NCBI GenBank assembly: GCA_033239125.1
Contig: BSWB01000003.1
Location: 35,665,001 to 35,729,000, forward strand
DNA from: Fagopyrum homotropicum
Lineage: Eukaryota > Streptophyta > Magnoliopsida > Caryophyllales > Polygonaceae
Reading direction: 5' to 3'
DNA length: 64,000 bases
In this document: piece after piece, positions 23,807 through 33,758 of the stretch
Layout: each line of letters opens with the position of its first letter
How positions within the stretch are numbered: the first letter of the stretch is position 1
Translations under genes and position numbers: made by a program
Notes under the pieces: generated by a model
Seen by the model: the letters and a program-made list of their open reading frames with translations, nothing else
What the model was told of the DNA's origin: nothing
The model's database searches: none

Positions 23807-24419
23807 AACTCCTTGAAAATTTTTTTTGTCAAAGTAAAGGTATACCGTGTATATATTAGGCTCCGTTCGTTCAAGTAGGACCGAGAGTCTTAATACAAAC
23901 TAGTGTAAACTAAAATAACTATATCTTACTATTATTTAGATTATGATCTCAAGATAAAGTGTTATATTATTTTATCATTTTAATTTTATGGTTTAGGATT
24001 TGGGTTGCACACTAAAACACGTATATGAGAGATTAAGACACATAAAAAAACATGTTGTTTGTCGTGCATTTGATCATCGTGATTTGACGTTTACGACATA
24101 TTTAGAAATTTCATGAGGGTGTTATCCTCATATTATCAAAAACGAAATTAATATAGGTTAGCATTAACATAATGTACACATATAATATGCAATAAATAAT
24201 TAAACTTAAAACACATTTTCAAAATACAACAGTGTATCGGTAATTTTTTGTTCTAAACATAGTTTTTGGATTACATTTTTTATTAAACTTGAAATCGATG
24301 AAAGTCTAATATAAATACAATTTTCTTATTTATGTATTCCCGACGAGTTCGGGTTCAGATCGGGGAGTTGGGAGGTTACCCCTATCTTCATCCTCGTCTC
24401 CATCCGCAAGCGGGGACTC
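23803..24419. other. AT-rich spacer between TIR element and Copia element
   Basis: No gene is seen. The last 80 bases (gagttcgggttcagatcggg and later ccatccgcaagcgggg) have a different, GC-rich texture and may be part of an older element cut by the Copia insertion. Confidence 0.35.
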
Positions 24420-24627
24420 TGCTAGACCTACAAGCATGCAACCTATGCATGACTGAGCATATATTCTATTATCATACTTATGCATGCTTATAGAAGCAAG
24501 TGAACTATACTATCCCTATAATCATGGGATATGATTGTCCTATGATACGCCTTCTTCTACTATATATGTATACTCTTATCTATGTCAATATACAAGTTCA
24601 ATTAATATTCATTTACAATCTTCTACA
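24420..24627 (+). repeat. 5' LTR of the Copia element
   Basis: It begins TGCTAGACC and ends TTCTACA. It is 208 bp, about 30 bp longer than the 3' copy, which has small deletions (for example after tattaccttat and after ggatatgaca). Confidence 0.9.
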
Positions 24628-24638
24628 TGGTATCAAGG
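24628..24638 (+). other. Primer-binding site of the Copia element
   Basis: TGGTATCAAGG follows the LTR directly. It resembles the TGGTATCAGAGC site complementary to initiator tRNA-Met that is standard in plant Copia elements. Confidence 0.75.
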
Positions 24639-24687
24639 TTAGATTCTCAAACTATCTCAAAACACATGTATCTCTTCCGCTGCACTC

Positions 24688-26638
24688 ATGGCTACTACAA
24701 CTCACTCCTCAAGCACTTTACAAAACAAACATGAACCCTCCTCACCACTTATAGTGGTTGCATTCCCAAACATCTCCAAACTGAGCTCCACGAATTACTG
24801 GGCCTAGAAACTACAGATCCATGTTGTGCTCATTGGCTATGGTTTAGCCAAATTCGTTGATGGCTCCTTTGCACTTCCAACAACTACTATCATTGACAAT
24901 GCTGATCCACTCAATGAACTCCTAAATCCCAAATACTTATCATGGCTTCGTCAAGATAAGCTCTTATATGGTTCTTTAATAGGAACACTTACTCTCACAA
25001 TTGTAACCCTCTTTGCTACGACTGATTCATCCAAAGCCCTATGGAATCACTTGGCTCGTCTCTATGCAAATCCTATAAGAGAACACATCAAACAAATCAA
25101 AGATAGACTCAAGTATCTCACAAAAGGGACTTCAACCATCAGTGAGTACATGCAATCACTAAAAAGACTTGTAGATCAACTCACCTTGCTGAGAAAACCA
25201 CTAATAGAATTCTTGATTGCCTGGATTCAGATTATCATTCCATCATCGATGGTGTAAATGCAAGAGATTCACCAATCTCCTATGAAGAACTCTTGGAAAA
25301 ATTGATCAACAAATAAGTGATGCTGAAACACAAACCAAATGTAGTGACTTTTTCGGCCACTATAAATGCCACATATCACAAATCCAACACTTCATCTCAA
25401 AGACAACCCTCTTCCTTCAATCCTAACAAACTACCACCAAAGCTCTTCCTTGGAAAATGTCAATGGTGCAACATCCAGGGACACACTCTCTCCCAATGCT
25501 TTGACTTTCAAAGACAACACCCATCAGTACACTCCCTCCTCGACCCACCAAACGAAATACCAATACCCCTCAAGCTCATGTTGCTACACAACACTCAATG
25601 GCCAATACCTCCAACAACATTGAAAATGGATGTTAGATTCTAGAGCATCCCACCATGTGACATCTGATCTGAACAACTTGACAATACACTACCCTTACAA
25701 TGGAAGAGATGAAATTATCATTGGTGATGGTACTAGTTCACCTATTCATCACACTGGCTCTACCTTTCTTCACTAAAAATCTCACTCCTTGAAACTCTAT
25801 AATGTCTTACATGTCCGATCCCTCGTATTAAACGCCACATTATATCTGCTTTTCAATTATGTAATGATAATAATATATGCTTGGAACTAACTCCATCATC
25901 TTATTGCATCAAGGATCTCGACAACAAACAATATAATGCCTCATGAAGGGACTAGTTAAGGATGACATCTATGAGCTACCTGCACGTATCACAAGACCCC
26001 CAGTCATGCTTCAATCCATTCTCAACTCCACCTCCTGGCATCATAGATTGGGTCACCCATCCAATAAACTTCTTAGTCTTCTAGCTCAATCCTTACCTTT
26101 ATCTTCCAGTACTTATAAAACTTGTCATGCTTGCAACACTAATAAAAGTCACAAGTTACCTTTCTCTAACTCTTCCTTATGCTTCTACTCAACCTCTTGA
26201 AATAATCTTTAGTGATGTCTGGACCTCTCTAGTCATGCCTCAAGACAATTTTAAGTACTACATCATCTTTATGTATCACTTTTCCAAATACAGTTGGCTA
26301 TATCCTTTAGCTAGAAAATCTTATACTTCAATCGTCTTTACAAGGTTCAAAAACTTGGTTGAAAACTTTTTTAACTCAAAAATCAAGACCTTGTATAGTG
26401 AGAATGGCGGTGAGTATATAGGGTTAAGTAACTTTCTAGCTACACATGGAATCTCACACTTAGCCTCCACTCCTCACACACCTGAACACAATGGCTTTGT
26501 TGAGAGGAGACATATACACATAGTTGAAACTACTCTATCTCTCCTCAGTCATGCCAAACTTCCTCCTACCCTATGATTGTTTGCTACCACTACTACTGCT
26601 TATCTAATTAATAAATTACCCACTCCCTCCTTATCTCA
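24688..26638 (+). pseudogene. Copia gag, protease and integrase, first part
   Basis: The start ATG is at 24688 (MATTTHSSSSTLQNK). A TAG at 24805-24807 replaces a Trp codon in NYWA(stop)KLQI. The gag domain follows to about 25257 (ALWNHLARLYANP, RLKYLTKGTSTISEYM). A CCHC knuckle, CQWCNIQGHTLSQC, lies at 25458-25499. The protease motif reads DSRAS near 25636, where active enzymes have DSGAS. Integrase zinc residues WHHRLGHP and CHAC lie at about 26035-26145, followed by the catalytic core (FSDVW, YSENGGEY, HTPEHNGFVERR). The second acidic residue appears as Glu in SENGG in place of the usual Asp. Frames change several times. The coding is cut at 26638 by the solo LTR. Confidence 0.85.
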
Positions 26639-28338
26639 TGTAACATCCCAAGTTTTGGGAACTCGAAGCGTTCCAAGCTAGGACCTCACAATGGATCCTA
26701 ACTTTAGAGTAGCAACGACACAACGGATCTTACAACAAGGCACAAATAAATGAAAATCAAAACTCAATATAAAACAAAAGGTTATAACAAAGGGAAGTGT
26801 AAAAGACTCACATCCAAGTTCAAAACAAAGGGAAAGCAACAAGAGAAATATAAACCCGATACCGTCCTATAATGTACGGGAACCCCGGCTGGCCGCACCA
26901 TCCGGATCACTTAGCAACACCTATATCCTACAAGGCATCTACAACATCGGTATAAACCGTTAGCTAACATTCTAGATATCCGAAAGACTGTAAAGACACA
27001 AACACACATAAGGTAATGTAAACATATAGCATTCTCGCACTCAACTGGTTATTATCTTTCATTAAGTTATCCATTACTAATTCAACTTCTTTTGTCACAC
27101 AAGAATCTCCCGAAACTCGCCTCCGCTTCCGTCTACCAACAAGAATAGATAAGTATTATCCGTTACCTACAAACCTGGGTTGCAAGAGCACCTCCTAGTC
27201 TCATGTAGAACTAGACAAGTGGTCAACCGCCCGGTTATCATACACTTGAGCCAATTACGGTTATAAAGGTCATCCTAGTCCGGTTATCCGTTAACAACAA
27301 TAAACAACATAAACAAACCAATACACTCAGATCAATATACGGAATGAAGCTAAGTAAGTCCATTACTAATTCAACTTACCTCACTCGAAGGTAACTCAAA
27401 GGTCAATGACAACTTAGTTTCCCGCAGGAACGAAGGACGGAAAGCCTGCTCAACAAGGCATAAGGAATCAGGAACAAAACGGTTGCTAGAAGTCTATAAC
27501 TTCTAGTCTCAATGATATCTAAGAGATCTCTATAAGCTAAGGTCTAAACCTTAGTCTCACGGATCAGGAAAGGTCAACAACATTATCATAAGCCAAGGGA
27601 AGGAACGAAGAAAGCAAGGAAGAAAGTACCTCACCAAAGATGAGAGCTACTGCAGGAAAACCGCAGGGGCGGCTTGACAAGGCGCAGAGGTGGCACTGAC
27701 AGATCCGCAGGGGTGGCAAGGAGGAGGTACGGGGGCGGTTTTTTGATAGAAGCAATTGTCGGGGTTTCTCTTGACAAAAACTCATATCAAGGGATCCAAA
27801 GCTCGATTCATTCGATCCAAACACGTCAAGACTCAACCAAGGGAGCCTGAGAACAACAATGAATCAACAACAAAACTCCAACAAGAATCAAGGCTTAAAC
27901 TTGATTCTTGGAGAAGAAGAAAAGGAAGAACGAAAGAAGAAACCGAAACATAAGGGAAATACATGCAACAACACATGAACGTGAGGGAGAAACAAGGAAG
28001 GATAAGACTTACATGTCCAACAAGAGGTCACAAGGAAGATTAGTTGCAGCTTTCGAGGTTGAAGGAAAACGTAAGCAAGAAACACGAAAAAGAAGAGAAA
28101 GAGCAAATTTATAGGAAAGGGGCGAAAAGATAGAAGGAAGGACGTTCTAGGATTAAGAACAAGATAGGAAAACCGGCCCATAAGATAGAAGATCAAATCT
28201 TCTATCTATGGAAGGAAATAAAAACGAAATAAAAACAGATCGGGGCGATCTTAGGCAAAACCGCAGGGGTGGTTTGCCCTGCCGTAGGGGCGGCTCCCTT
28301 CCCCGTGGGGGCGGAGAAGGCCAAAACTGGATCTTACA
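26639..28338. mobile_element. Solo LTR (1,700 bp) of a Gypsy-type element, TSD TCTCA
   Basis: The insert begins TGTAACATCCC and ends CTTACA, the TG...CA ends of an LTR. It is flanked on both sides by TCTCA (26634-26638 and 28339-28343). Removing it rejoins the Copia integrase frame (LINKLPTPSLSH then KPPYEALFKKQP). There is no internal coding domain, primer site or second LTR, so it is the product of LTR-LTR recombination. The start resembles LTRs of the Tekay/Del chromoviruses (TGTAACACCC). It contains repeated CCGCAGGGGYGG motifs (27661, 27705, 28261 and variants). Confidence 0.88.
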
Positions 28339-28343
28339 TCTCA

Positions 28344-28667
28344 CAAGCCTCCTTATGAAGCCTTGTTCAAAAAGCAACCAAACTACACCAATCTACGTAG
28401 CTTTGGTTGCTTATGGTTCCCTTGGCTCAATCCATATATCATACACAAACTCGATCCAAAATCCACCCCATGCATCTTTGTAGGTTATTCTCCTACACAA
28501 CATGCATACTTTTGCCTCAATCCTTTAACAATCGAGTATACTCATCCAGACAAGTCAAATTTTTTAATAATGAATTCCCATACACCACCATCATAGCTTT
28601 AACTTTCACAAGCAATGAAGATTTACATGCTTCATGGTGTGACAACAATCTTCCCATTCTCATTGTG
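28344..28667 (+). pseudogene. Copia integrase C-terminal part, middle segment
   Basis: KPPYEALFKKQPNYTNLRSF, then GCLWFPWLNPYIIHKLDPKS and CIFVGYSPTQHAYFC are the conserved stretch after the Copia integrase core. The frame shifts near 28545 and continues as VKFFNNEFPYTT to IVC at the target-site duplication of the Gypsy insertion (28668-28672). Confidence 0.85.
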
Positions 28668-28672
28668 TGTGA

Positions 28673-30366
28673 TGTTAGCATGAAATATGACTATATTTTA
28701 GGCACTTGTTTTAGTTGTTTTTCCCTCTTTATAGTGTTCTTAGATATGTGTTTGAAGCAATTGTGAGCTAGTTTACCCACTTTGTCGATATAGAGATCTA
28801 CACTAGCTTCATTGTGTTTTTAGGTGAATAAAGCTTGGATTGAAGCAAAATAAGGAAGGAAAGAAGTGTTTGATCACATTTGATGGCAAGGATATGCATT
28901 GGAGAGGCTAAGGAAGGAGCATGGATGAAGGATGTCACGAAACTAAGGCAAAAATAAGGATTTGGAAGAACCACACCCTGAAATACGGTCGTGGAAGAGG
29001 ATTTGAGGAACCACGCTCTAAACCACAACCGTGGATTTGGCAACATGAACGTGGACGTAAGTTTGGAGCACTCCAGAGAGTTACACGGTCTAAATTACGG
29101 TCGTGGAAATCATATTGCACCGTAATCTGGTTCCACACCCTAAACCACGGTCGTGGAAAGTTGTTCTTGGCCGTGATTTTGGTGATTATGTGACGTGTCA
29201 TATTTTGCCATGTCATCCACGTCATTGGGCTTTCTCGTAACCCTACCTCGCCTTATAAAACGGCTGGAGAAGAGAGTTTTCAGGACCTTCACTTACTTTC
29301 GCATACGAACGCTTAGCCGCTGCTTAGAGATTCGCTGGAGGATTGAAGATTTGTGAAGGACGTAAATTCGGAGATTGTGTATTTTGGATATTTTAGGGTT
29401 TTCATTTGAGAACGGATTGACATCCCGCTCTTTGTAACTTCTCTATATCTTTGTGAGGGTTTCTGTTCATATTCTTCTAGATTCATAAACATATTACTTT
29501 GTGTTTGGATTTCGAGATTGACTTTAAGTTTTATTTGAGTTTTCGAGGGTTTTCATCTTTTATTCTTCTTAATGTGAATATTGATATCATGACAATGATT
29601 GTTGGCTAAAACCCTTTAACAATTCTAAGGTGAAGGGTTGATAGTTGTGGCTTAGATGATGATAGATCGATCGTAAATTAATTGGACCCTGAGAGTGTGA
29701 GAAACATCGTCGACATCCTAAATCACGGTATGTTCTTGGTTTCAACGGCCGTGGTTCTCAAGATCTAGCCGTGATTTCCCTTGGTTTACGAATCTTGCTT
29801 TTGCTTTGATCCAAAGTTAAAGATTAGCTTTAACCTAGCCTTGGCTTGCCTTTTCTATGTAGTAGTGAGACTCAACATCCTCTATTTCGGTTTTGAGTGT
29901 CACAACCTTAACCGTTTTGACTTGTCTTTGATTCCTTGGGTTCGGGCATGGGTATTTGAGATCAATTCTTACCTTTAGATCCTTTCTATATTGCAACCTC
30001 AACAACCTTTATAGAGAGAGTCTTTGGGTTAGACATATAGGGTTATAGAACTTCACCGTACATTACCTTACCTTAGTATACCTTTGCAATTCTCAACTCT
30101 GTCCTTATATCTATAGTATATCTTGAATCGATTGCCACAATTTGATACTTGGATCTTTAGGATTGTTGTTTTCCCCAATTATTTGCAAAGCTTCTACACT
30201 TTTCATTGCTCGATTACTTGAAACTGGTTTTGTTTCACCAATTCCCTGAGTTCGATACTTTGGAATACTTGCTAATCTACGCCGATCCGTACACTGCGGG
30301 TTCGCTTGCTTTTATTCTAGTTTTATAATTTTAAAACTTATTTGCATGCACGCTTAGGGGCGAACA
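28673..30366 (+). repeat. 5' LTR of the Athila-like element (1,694 bp)
   Basis: A TATA box (TATAAAA) lies at 29254-29260, fitting a transcription start near 29285. Several copies of the dodecamer CCACGGYCGTGG and decayed versions fall at about 28985-29156 and 29730-29770. The end (cacgcttaggggcgaaca) matches the 3' LTR end. Confidence 0.9.
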
Positions 30367-30392
30367 AGTTTTTGGCGCCGTTGCCAGGGAAT
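30367..30392 (+). other. Primer-binding site of the Athila-like element
   Basis: Right after the LTR comes agTTTTTGGCGCCGTTGCCAGGG, close to the TGGCGCCGTTGCCGGGGA site complementary to tRNA-Asp found in Athila and related plant Gypsy elements. Confidence 0.85.
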
Positions 30393-30493
30393 TGTTCAAA
30401 ACCATTTCCGGTTTTCGGTTGTCGAGCTTGAGAGCTTTTGCTCTTGTTATTTAATATCTTTTTGTGAGTGATTTTTGCAGGCTCTTTAGGTAT

Positions 30494-31265
30494 ATGCGAA
30501 AGATTAGATCTACCAAAGATCTAGTACCTTTCGATCCAGAACTTGAGAGAACTTTAAGAAGAAAGTTGAAAGAGAAAAAGATGGCTGAAAACAACGAGAG
30601 AAACATCCAAGCTGAGTTGGATGAAGCTCAACTGTAACTTAGGTTGAGTGAGAAAGCTCGTTTAGACGAGTTAACGAGTCATCAATTCCAAATTGATGAA
30701 CTCAAGGCTATGATGTTGGACATGAAGTTGGAGATGAATGATGCTAAGAAGAAGAAGGTCAAGAAACCAACTAAGTCCACTAGAGATGATTCATCCGATG
30801 ATGAAGATCCGGATATGCCAGAACTTGAGAAAATCGATCCGGTGATTCGCCCCATTCGTAACAACCCAGGACCACCGGCTGTTCCCCGCATTCCAGCTGG
30901 AGATGTGAGAGTTGCTAATGGAGGGGATGAACCATGAACTCTGGGGCAAAGAATAGATCCAATTCAGCAACCACGCCGTCTAGGTGTGAATTTCGGAGCT
31001 GAGGACATCCAGGAATTCAGCTTTAGCCCGCAAGTTATAACCATGGTTTGCCAAAGTCAATTTGGTGGAACTAGTGCTGAATCTCCACACCAACATTTAC
31101 AGAAATTTGAGATTCTAATGGAAACATTGAAGCCGAAAAGGGCTACTAACAATAACTATAAAATCAAGCCGTTTTTATTTTCTTTGAAGGATAAAGCTTT
31201 GGCTTGGTATCAAGCTCTTCCAGCTGCAAAGCTGGCCACATGGGAGGATTTATCTTCGGAGTTCC
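30494..31265 (+). pseudogene. Athila-like gag, N-terminal part
   Basis: The first Met (MRKIRSTKDLVPFDPELE) is at 30494; VSDFCRLFRY is open upstream. A stop after AELDEAQL (about 30635) and another after NGGDEP (30935-30937) break the frame. The gag core reads SPQVITMVCQSQFGG, ESPHQHLQKFEILMETLK, LKDKALAWYQALP, TWEDLSSEF. At 31265, inside codons for EFL, the nested minus-strand element begins. The frame resumes after 40187 as LTNFFLPSKTAELRGKINA. Confidence 0.88.
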
Positions 31266-32567
31266 TGTTCGCTCCAAACGGTGTGTGCAAGCTTTAAATT
31301 TATAACCCTAGACTTAAGCTTAAAACAAGGATGCGAACCCGCAGTGTACGGGTCAATCGTAGTAAAAAGCAAGAAATTCCAGGGGTCGATCACAGGGACT
31401 CGGTGAAACAAAGTCAATAACGGTAAGCTTCGTGAATACTTACCACAAGAGCAATTAACACAATCAAAGATGAATAAGAAATCAATAAAGCAAACATGCA
31501 ATTCTAGGGATTAAAGCGTCTAGTTGTGGTTCCAACTCAGGATCTAAAGATAAGCGGACAAAGCTGAGATTTTTGCAAGGGGAAGGTGTTACTAAAGTGG
31601 AGTAGATCACCGGGTAAGTCTCACTACTCTCTAATCCTAAACCGTAACTCTTATTACCGGGTAAGTCTCAAGGAATGAAGATAAAGAACTATAATCTCAA
31701 ACTAACACACCATCTAAGGGAATAGAATCAACCTTTACCGGGTAAGTCTCAGGCTAACTCACAAAGATGGGATGGAAGCACACTCAAACCCCAATAAAGG
31801 ATAAACCTTTATTACCTACGCTTATGATCGTTGGTATACAAACTAAGGAATTACCGGGTAAGTCTCATCCTAAGCTTGCTTTGAACCAGGAAAGGTGTAA
31901 TAAGGATAGGATTTGGCAAACTCTAACACTTAACTCTCAATTTAGGATCAGATAAGTCACCTCGGTCATCCGAATTCCACCCCGGCCGAGATGTTCATCG
32001 ACTGAGCGAGATGCTTAGGGTTAAGGTTAAAGACTCGAACTTTCAGGGTCCTACTGGAATCTAAGACTATTCTATCATTGTTTTTCCCACAACCTTCAGC
32101 CAATCACCCTAGAATCACACAAGGAAATTAGCCACTCATCATCATTATGAAAGTATTAAATATATGGGAAGAAGGTGAATATTTGAACAAGAAGAATTTA
32201 ATGGAAAAGACTTCAATAACTGAATCAAATATCACAACAAAAGCGTTCCTTGGATAGCAATCCAACAAGCAAGACAACAAGGAAGAGAATCTAAGGTAAT
32301 CTTACAAGAAAACCTCCAAAAGCTATAAAAGCTACAATCTTCAATCTTCCTTCAACCTTCAAAAAGGTTCTTCAAATCTCCCAACTGGAGTATGGCTGCT
32401 GTGGTGTATAAACCCTGATCGGTGGTATAACATGATATTCGGTGTAAGCGGGGTTGTGGATTTGTGGGAAATCCGACCCTTTTTATAGGAAAATAACCCT
32501 CCAAAGATAAGATATCTTAGAAGATATCTTTTCCCATAAATATAGGTAAAATATATGATCTAGTATA
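31266..32567 (-). repeat. 3' LTR of the nested Gypsy element, missing about 465 bp of U3
   Basis: It is nearly identical to 38414-39548 with an offset of 7,148 bp. From about 32401 to 32455 the two LTRs differ strongly, then match again, and after about 32567 the similarity stops. The U3 end (cataat...atgctatca on plus) present at 40182 is absent here, and the 343-codon ORF reads into this LTR. Four plus-strand copies of ccgggtaagtctca form a short dispersed repeat. Confidence 0.85.
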
Positions 32568-33514
32568 TCTTCTTCCTTCCTGCACTTCAATGGGACATAA
32601 TCTAGCCTTGCGTCCCATCCTTTCCTTGATCGAGAAAACAATTTCTTGAGAATCATAGTAGCTTCCCCATCTATAGCTTGGGGATGGTACAGGGTCCTGA
32701 GCATGCGAGGGACCCCATACTTGAACAAGAGACACTTCATCGCCTTAACGGTGTAGTGTTTGCAAACTCCACTCCTTATAATCCAAGGAGTATATTCTTC
32801 TATCGGTTTCAAGAGAGGTTTCATCTTGATCTTAGGAGGTTCTTTCGGAAGAGACCTCCAACTCTTCGGTGCCTTCCTGAAAAATTCAGAAATATTAATA
32901 GGGAATTCAAATGAAGTAGGAGAGTGTACCTTGCAAAGTTCTCCAAAGCTTGAGACAAGTTTCGTGTTGGGTTGATAATCCACCCACGAAATCTCTCTCA
33001 GTTCTGCTGGCCTTTCTTCAACTTTGACCACAATCTCAGTAATTTGGCCAAGGTTCTCTGCATCTTCCACTTCTGGTTTTGCAGATTCTTCCATCTCGGC
33101 CGAAATCTCTTCCACCTCGGCCGAGGTCTCAACAGTTGGATCGAGACCTTCCATATCCTCCTCTTCCTCAGAAGTTTCAGGAGAAATTTCTGGTTCGATT
33201 GGGGGAATGCTTAAAACGTACAACACTTCCTTATGCTCCAATTCCGGCTTAGCATAGGATAGGGTGCTTTCACTGAGCTCCTTCACTTTCTTTATCAACC
33301 TCTCCCATCTTGATTCAAGAGAATCTTCAAGGGGTTGCTCACAAATCTTTTTAGGGATATGCAGTTCATCCCACATCGCAAGTTCACGCTGAATGGCCTC
33401 TTCTCTTTCCCATTCGATGTTGAACCAATAGAAGGAGTACTTCTCCTCCAAGTACTCATAATGGTCCGCCCTAGCACTTTGCCTTGCTATCCAGGCTGGA
33501 TCAAATGTAGTCAT
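32483..33514 (-). CDS. 343-codon ORF of the nested Gypsy element, unknown function
   Basis: A single uninterrupted frame starts MTTFDPAWIARQSARADHYE and runs into the LTR. The first 60 residues are rich in aromatic and charged residues (FYWFNIEWEREEA). The middle is very acidic (SPETSEEEEDMEGLD) with repeats such as TSAEVEEISAEMEE, encoded over copies of the CTCGGCCGAG motif. Near residues 265-315 the sequence YGVPRMLRTLYHPQ and RKGWDARLD resembles the end of a Gypsy integrase core (YHPQTSGQVE, RKDWSLKLD), but the key residues are changed. It follows a leader-like copy of the primer-binding region. I do not recognise the family as a whole. Being intact next to broken gag-pol is notable. Confidence 0.5.
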   Translation of the reverse strand: MTTFDPAWIARQSARADHYEYLEEKYSFYWFNIEWEREEAIQRELAMWDELHIPKKICEQPLEDSLESRWERLIKKVKELSESTLSYAKPELEHKEVLYVLSIPPIEPEISPETSEEEEDMEGLDPTVETSAEVEEISAEMEESAKPEVEDAENLGQITEIVVKVEERPAELREISWVDYQPNTKLVSSFGELCKVHSPTSFEFPINISEFFRKAPKSWRSLPKEPPKIKMKPLLKPIEEYTPWIIRSGVCKHYTVKAMKCLLFKYGVPRMLRTLYHPQAIDGEATMILKKLFSRSRKGWDARLDYVPLKCRKEEDILDHIFYLYLWEKISSKISYLWRVIFL

Positions 33515-33523
33515 CGGAAATCC

Positions 33524-33645
33524 TGAAAACTACAAAACTCATAGAAAGAGTAGTTAGTAGCAACAGGGGCAAGTGCCCCAAAAGCAAACCGCAACCGGCT
33601 CGGTCTAGACCAAGTCCCCGGCAACGGCGCCAAAAACTAACAAAA
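33524..33645 (-). other. Second primer-site and leader-like segment inside the nested element
   Basis: The plus-strand sequence ggctcggtctagaccaagtc followed by cccggcaacggcgccaaaaa, with gggggcaagtgcccc-like sequence before it, is almost the same as 38340-38412, the true primer-binding leader. Here it is not preceded by an LTR. It suggests that a segment starting at the leader of a related element was joined downstream of RNase H. Confidence 0.75.
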
Positions 33646-33758
33646 CAAAGCAAAAGCAAACTATCTAAGCTAGACTAGAAAACGGGAAAAGAAAGCAATA
33701 CCTTGGGTTGCCTCCCAAGAAGCGCTTGGTTTAAGGTCGCTAGCTGGACCATGATGCC

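Noticed and set aside
24400..24420. Target-site duplication for the large Copia element
   Set aside because: The five bases on the left (gactc) and right (ttttc) do not match, so I do not claim one.
28153..28377. Proline/arginine-rich frames in the solo LTR
   Set aside because: They arise from the CCGCAGGGGYGG repeats and do not match retroelement proteins; an LTR normally lacks coding.
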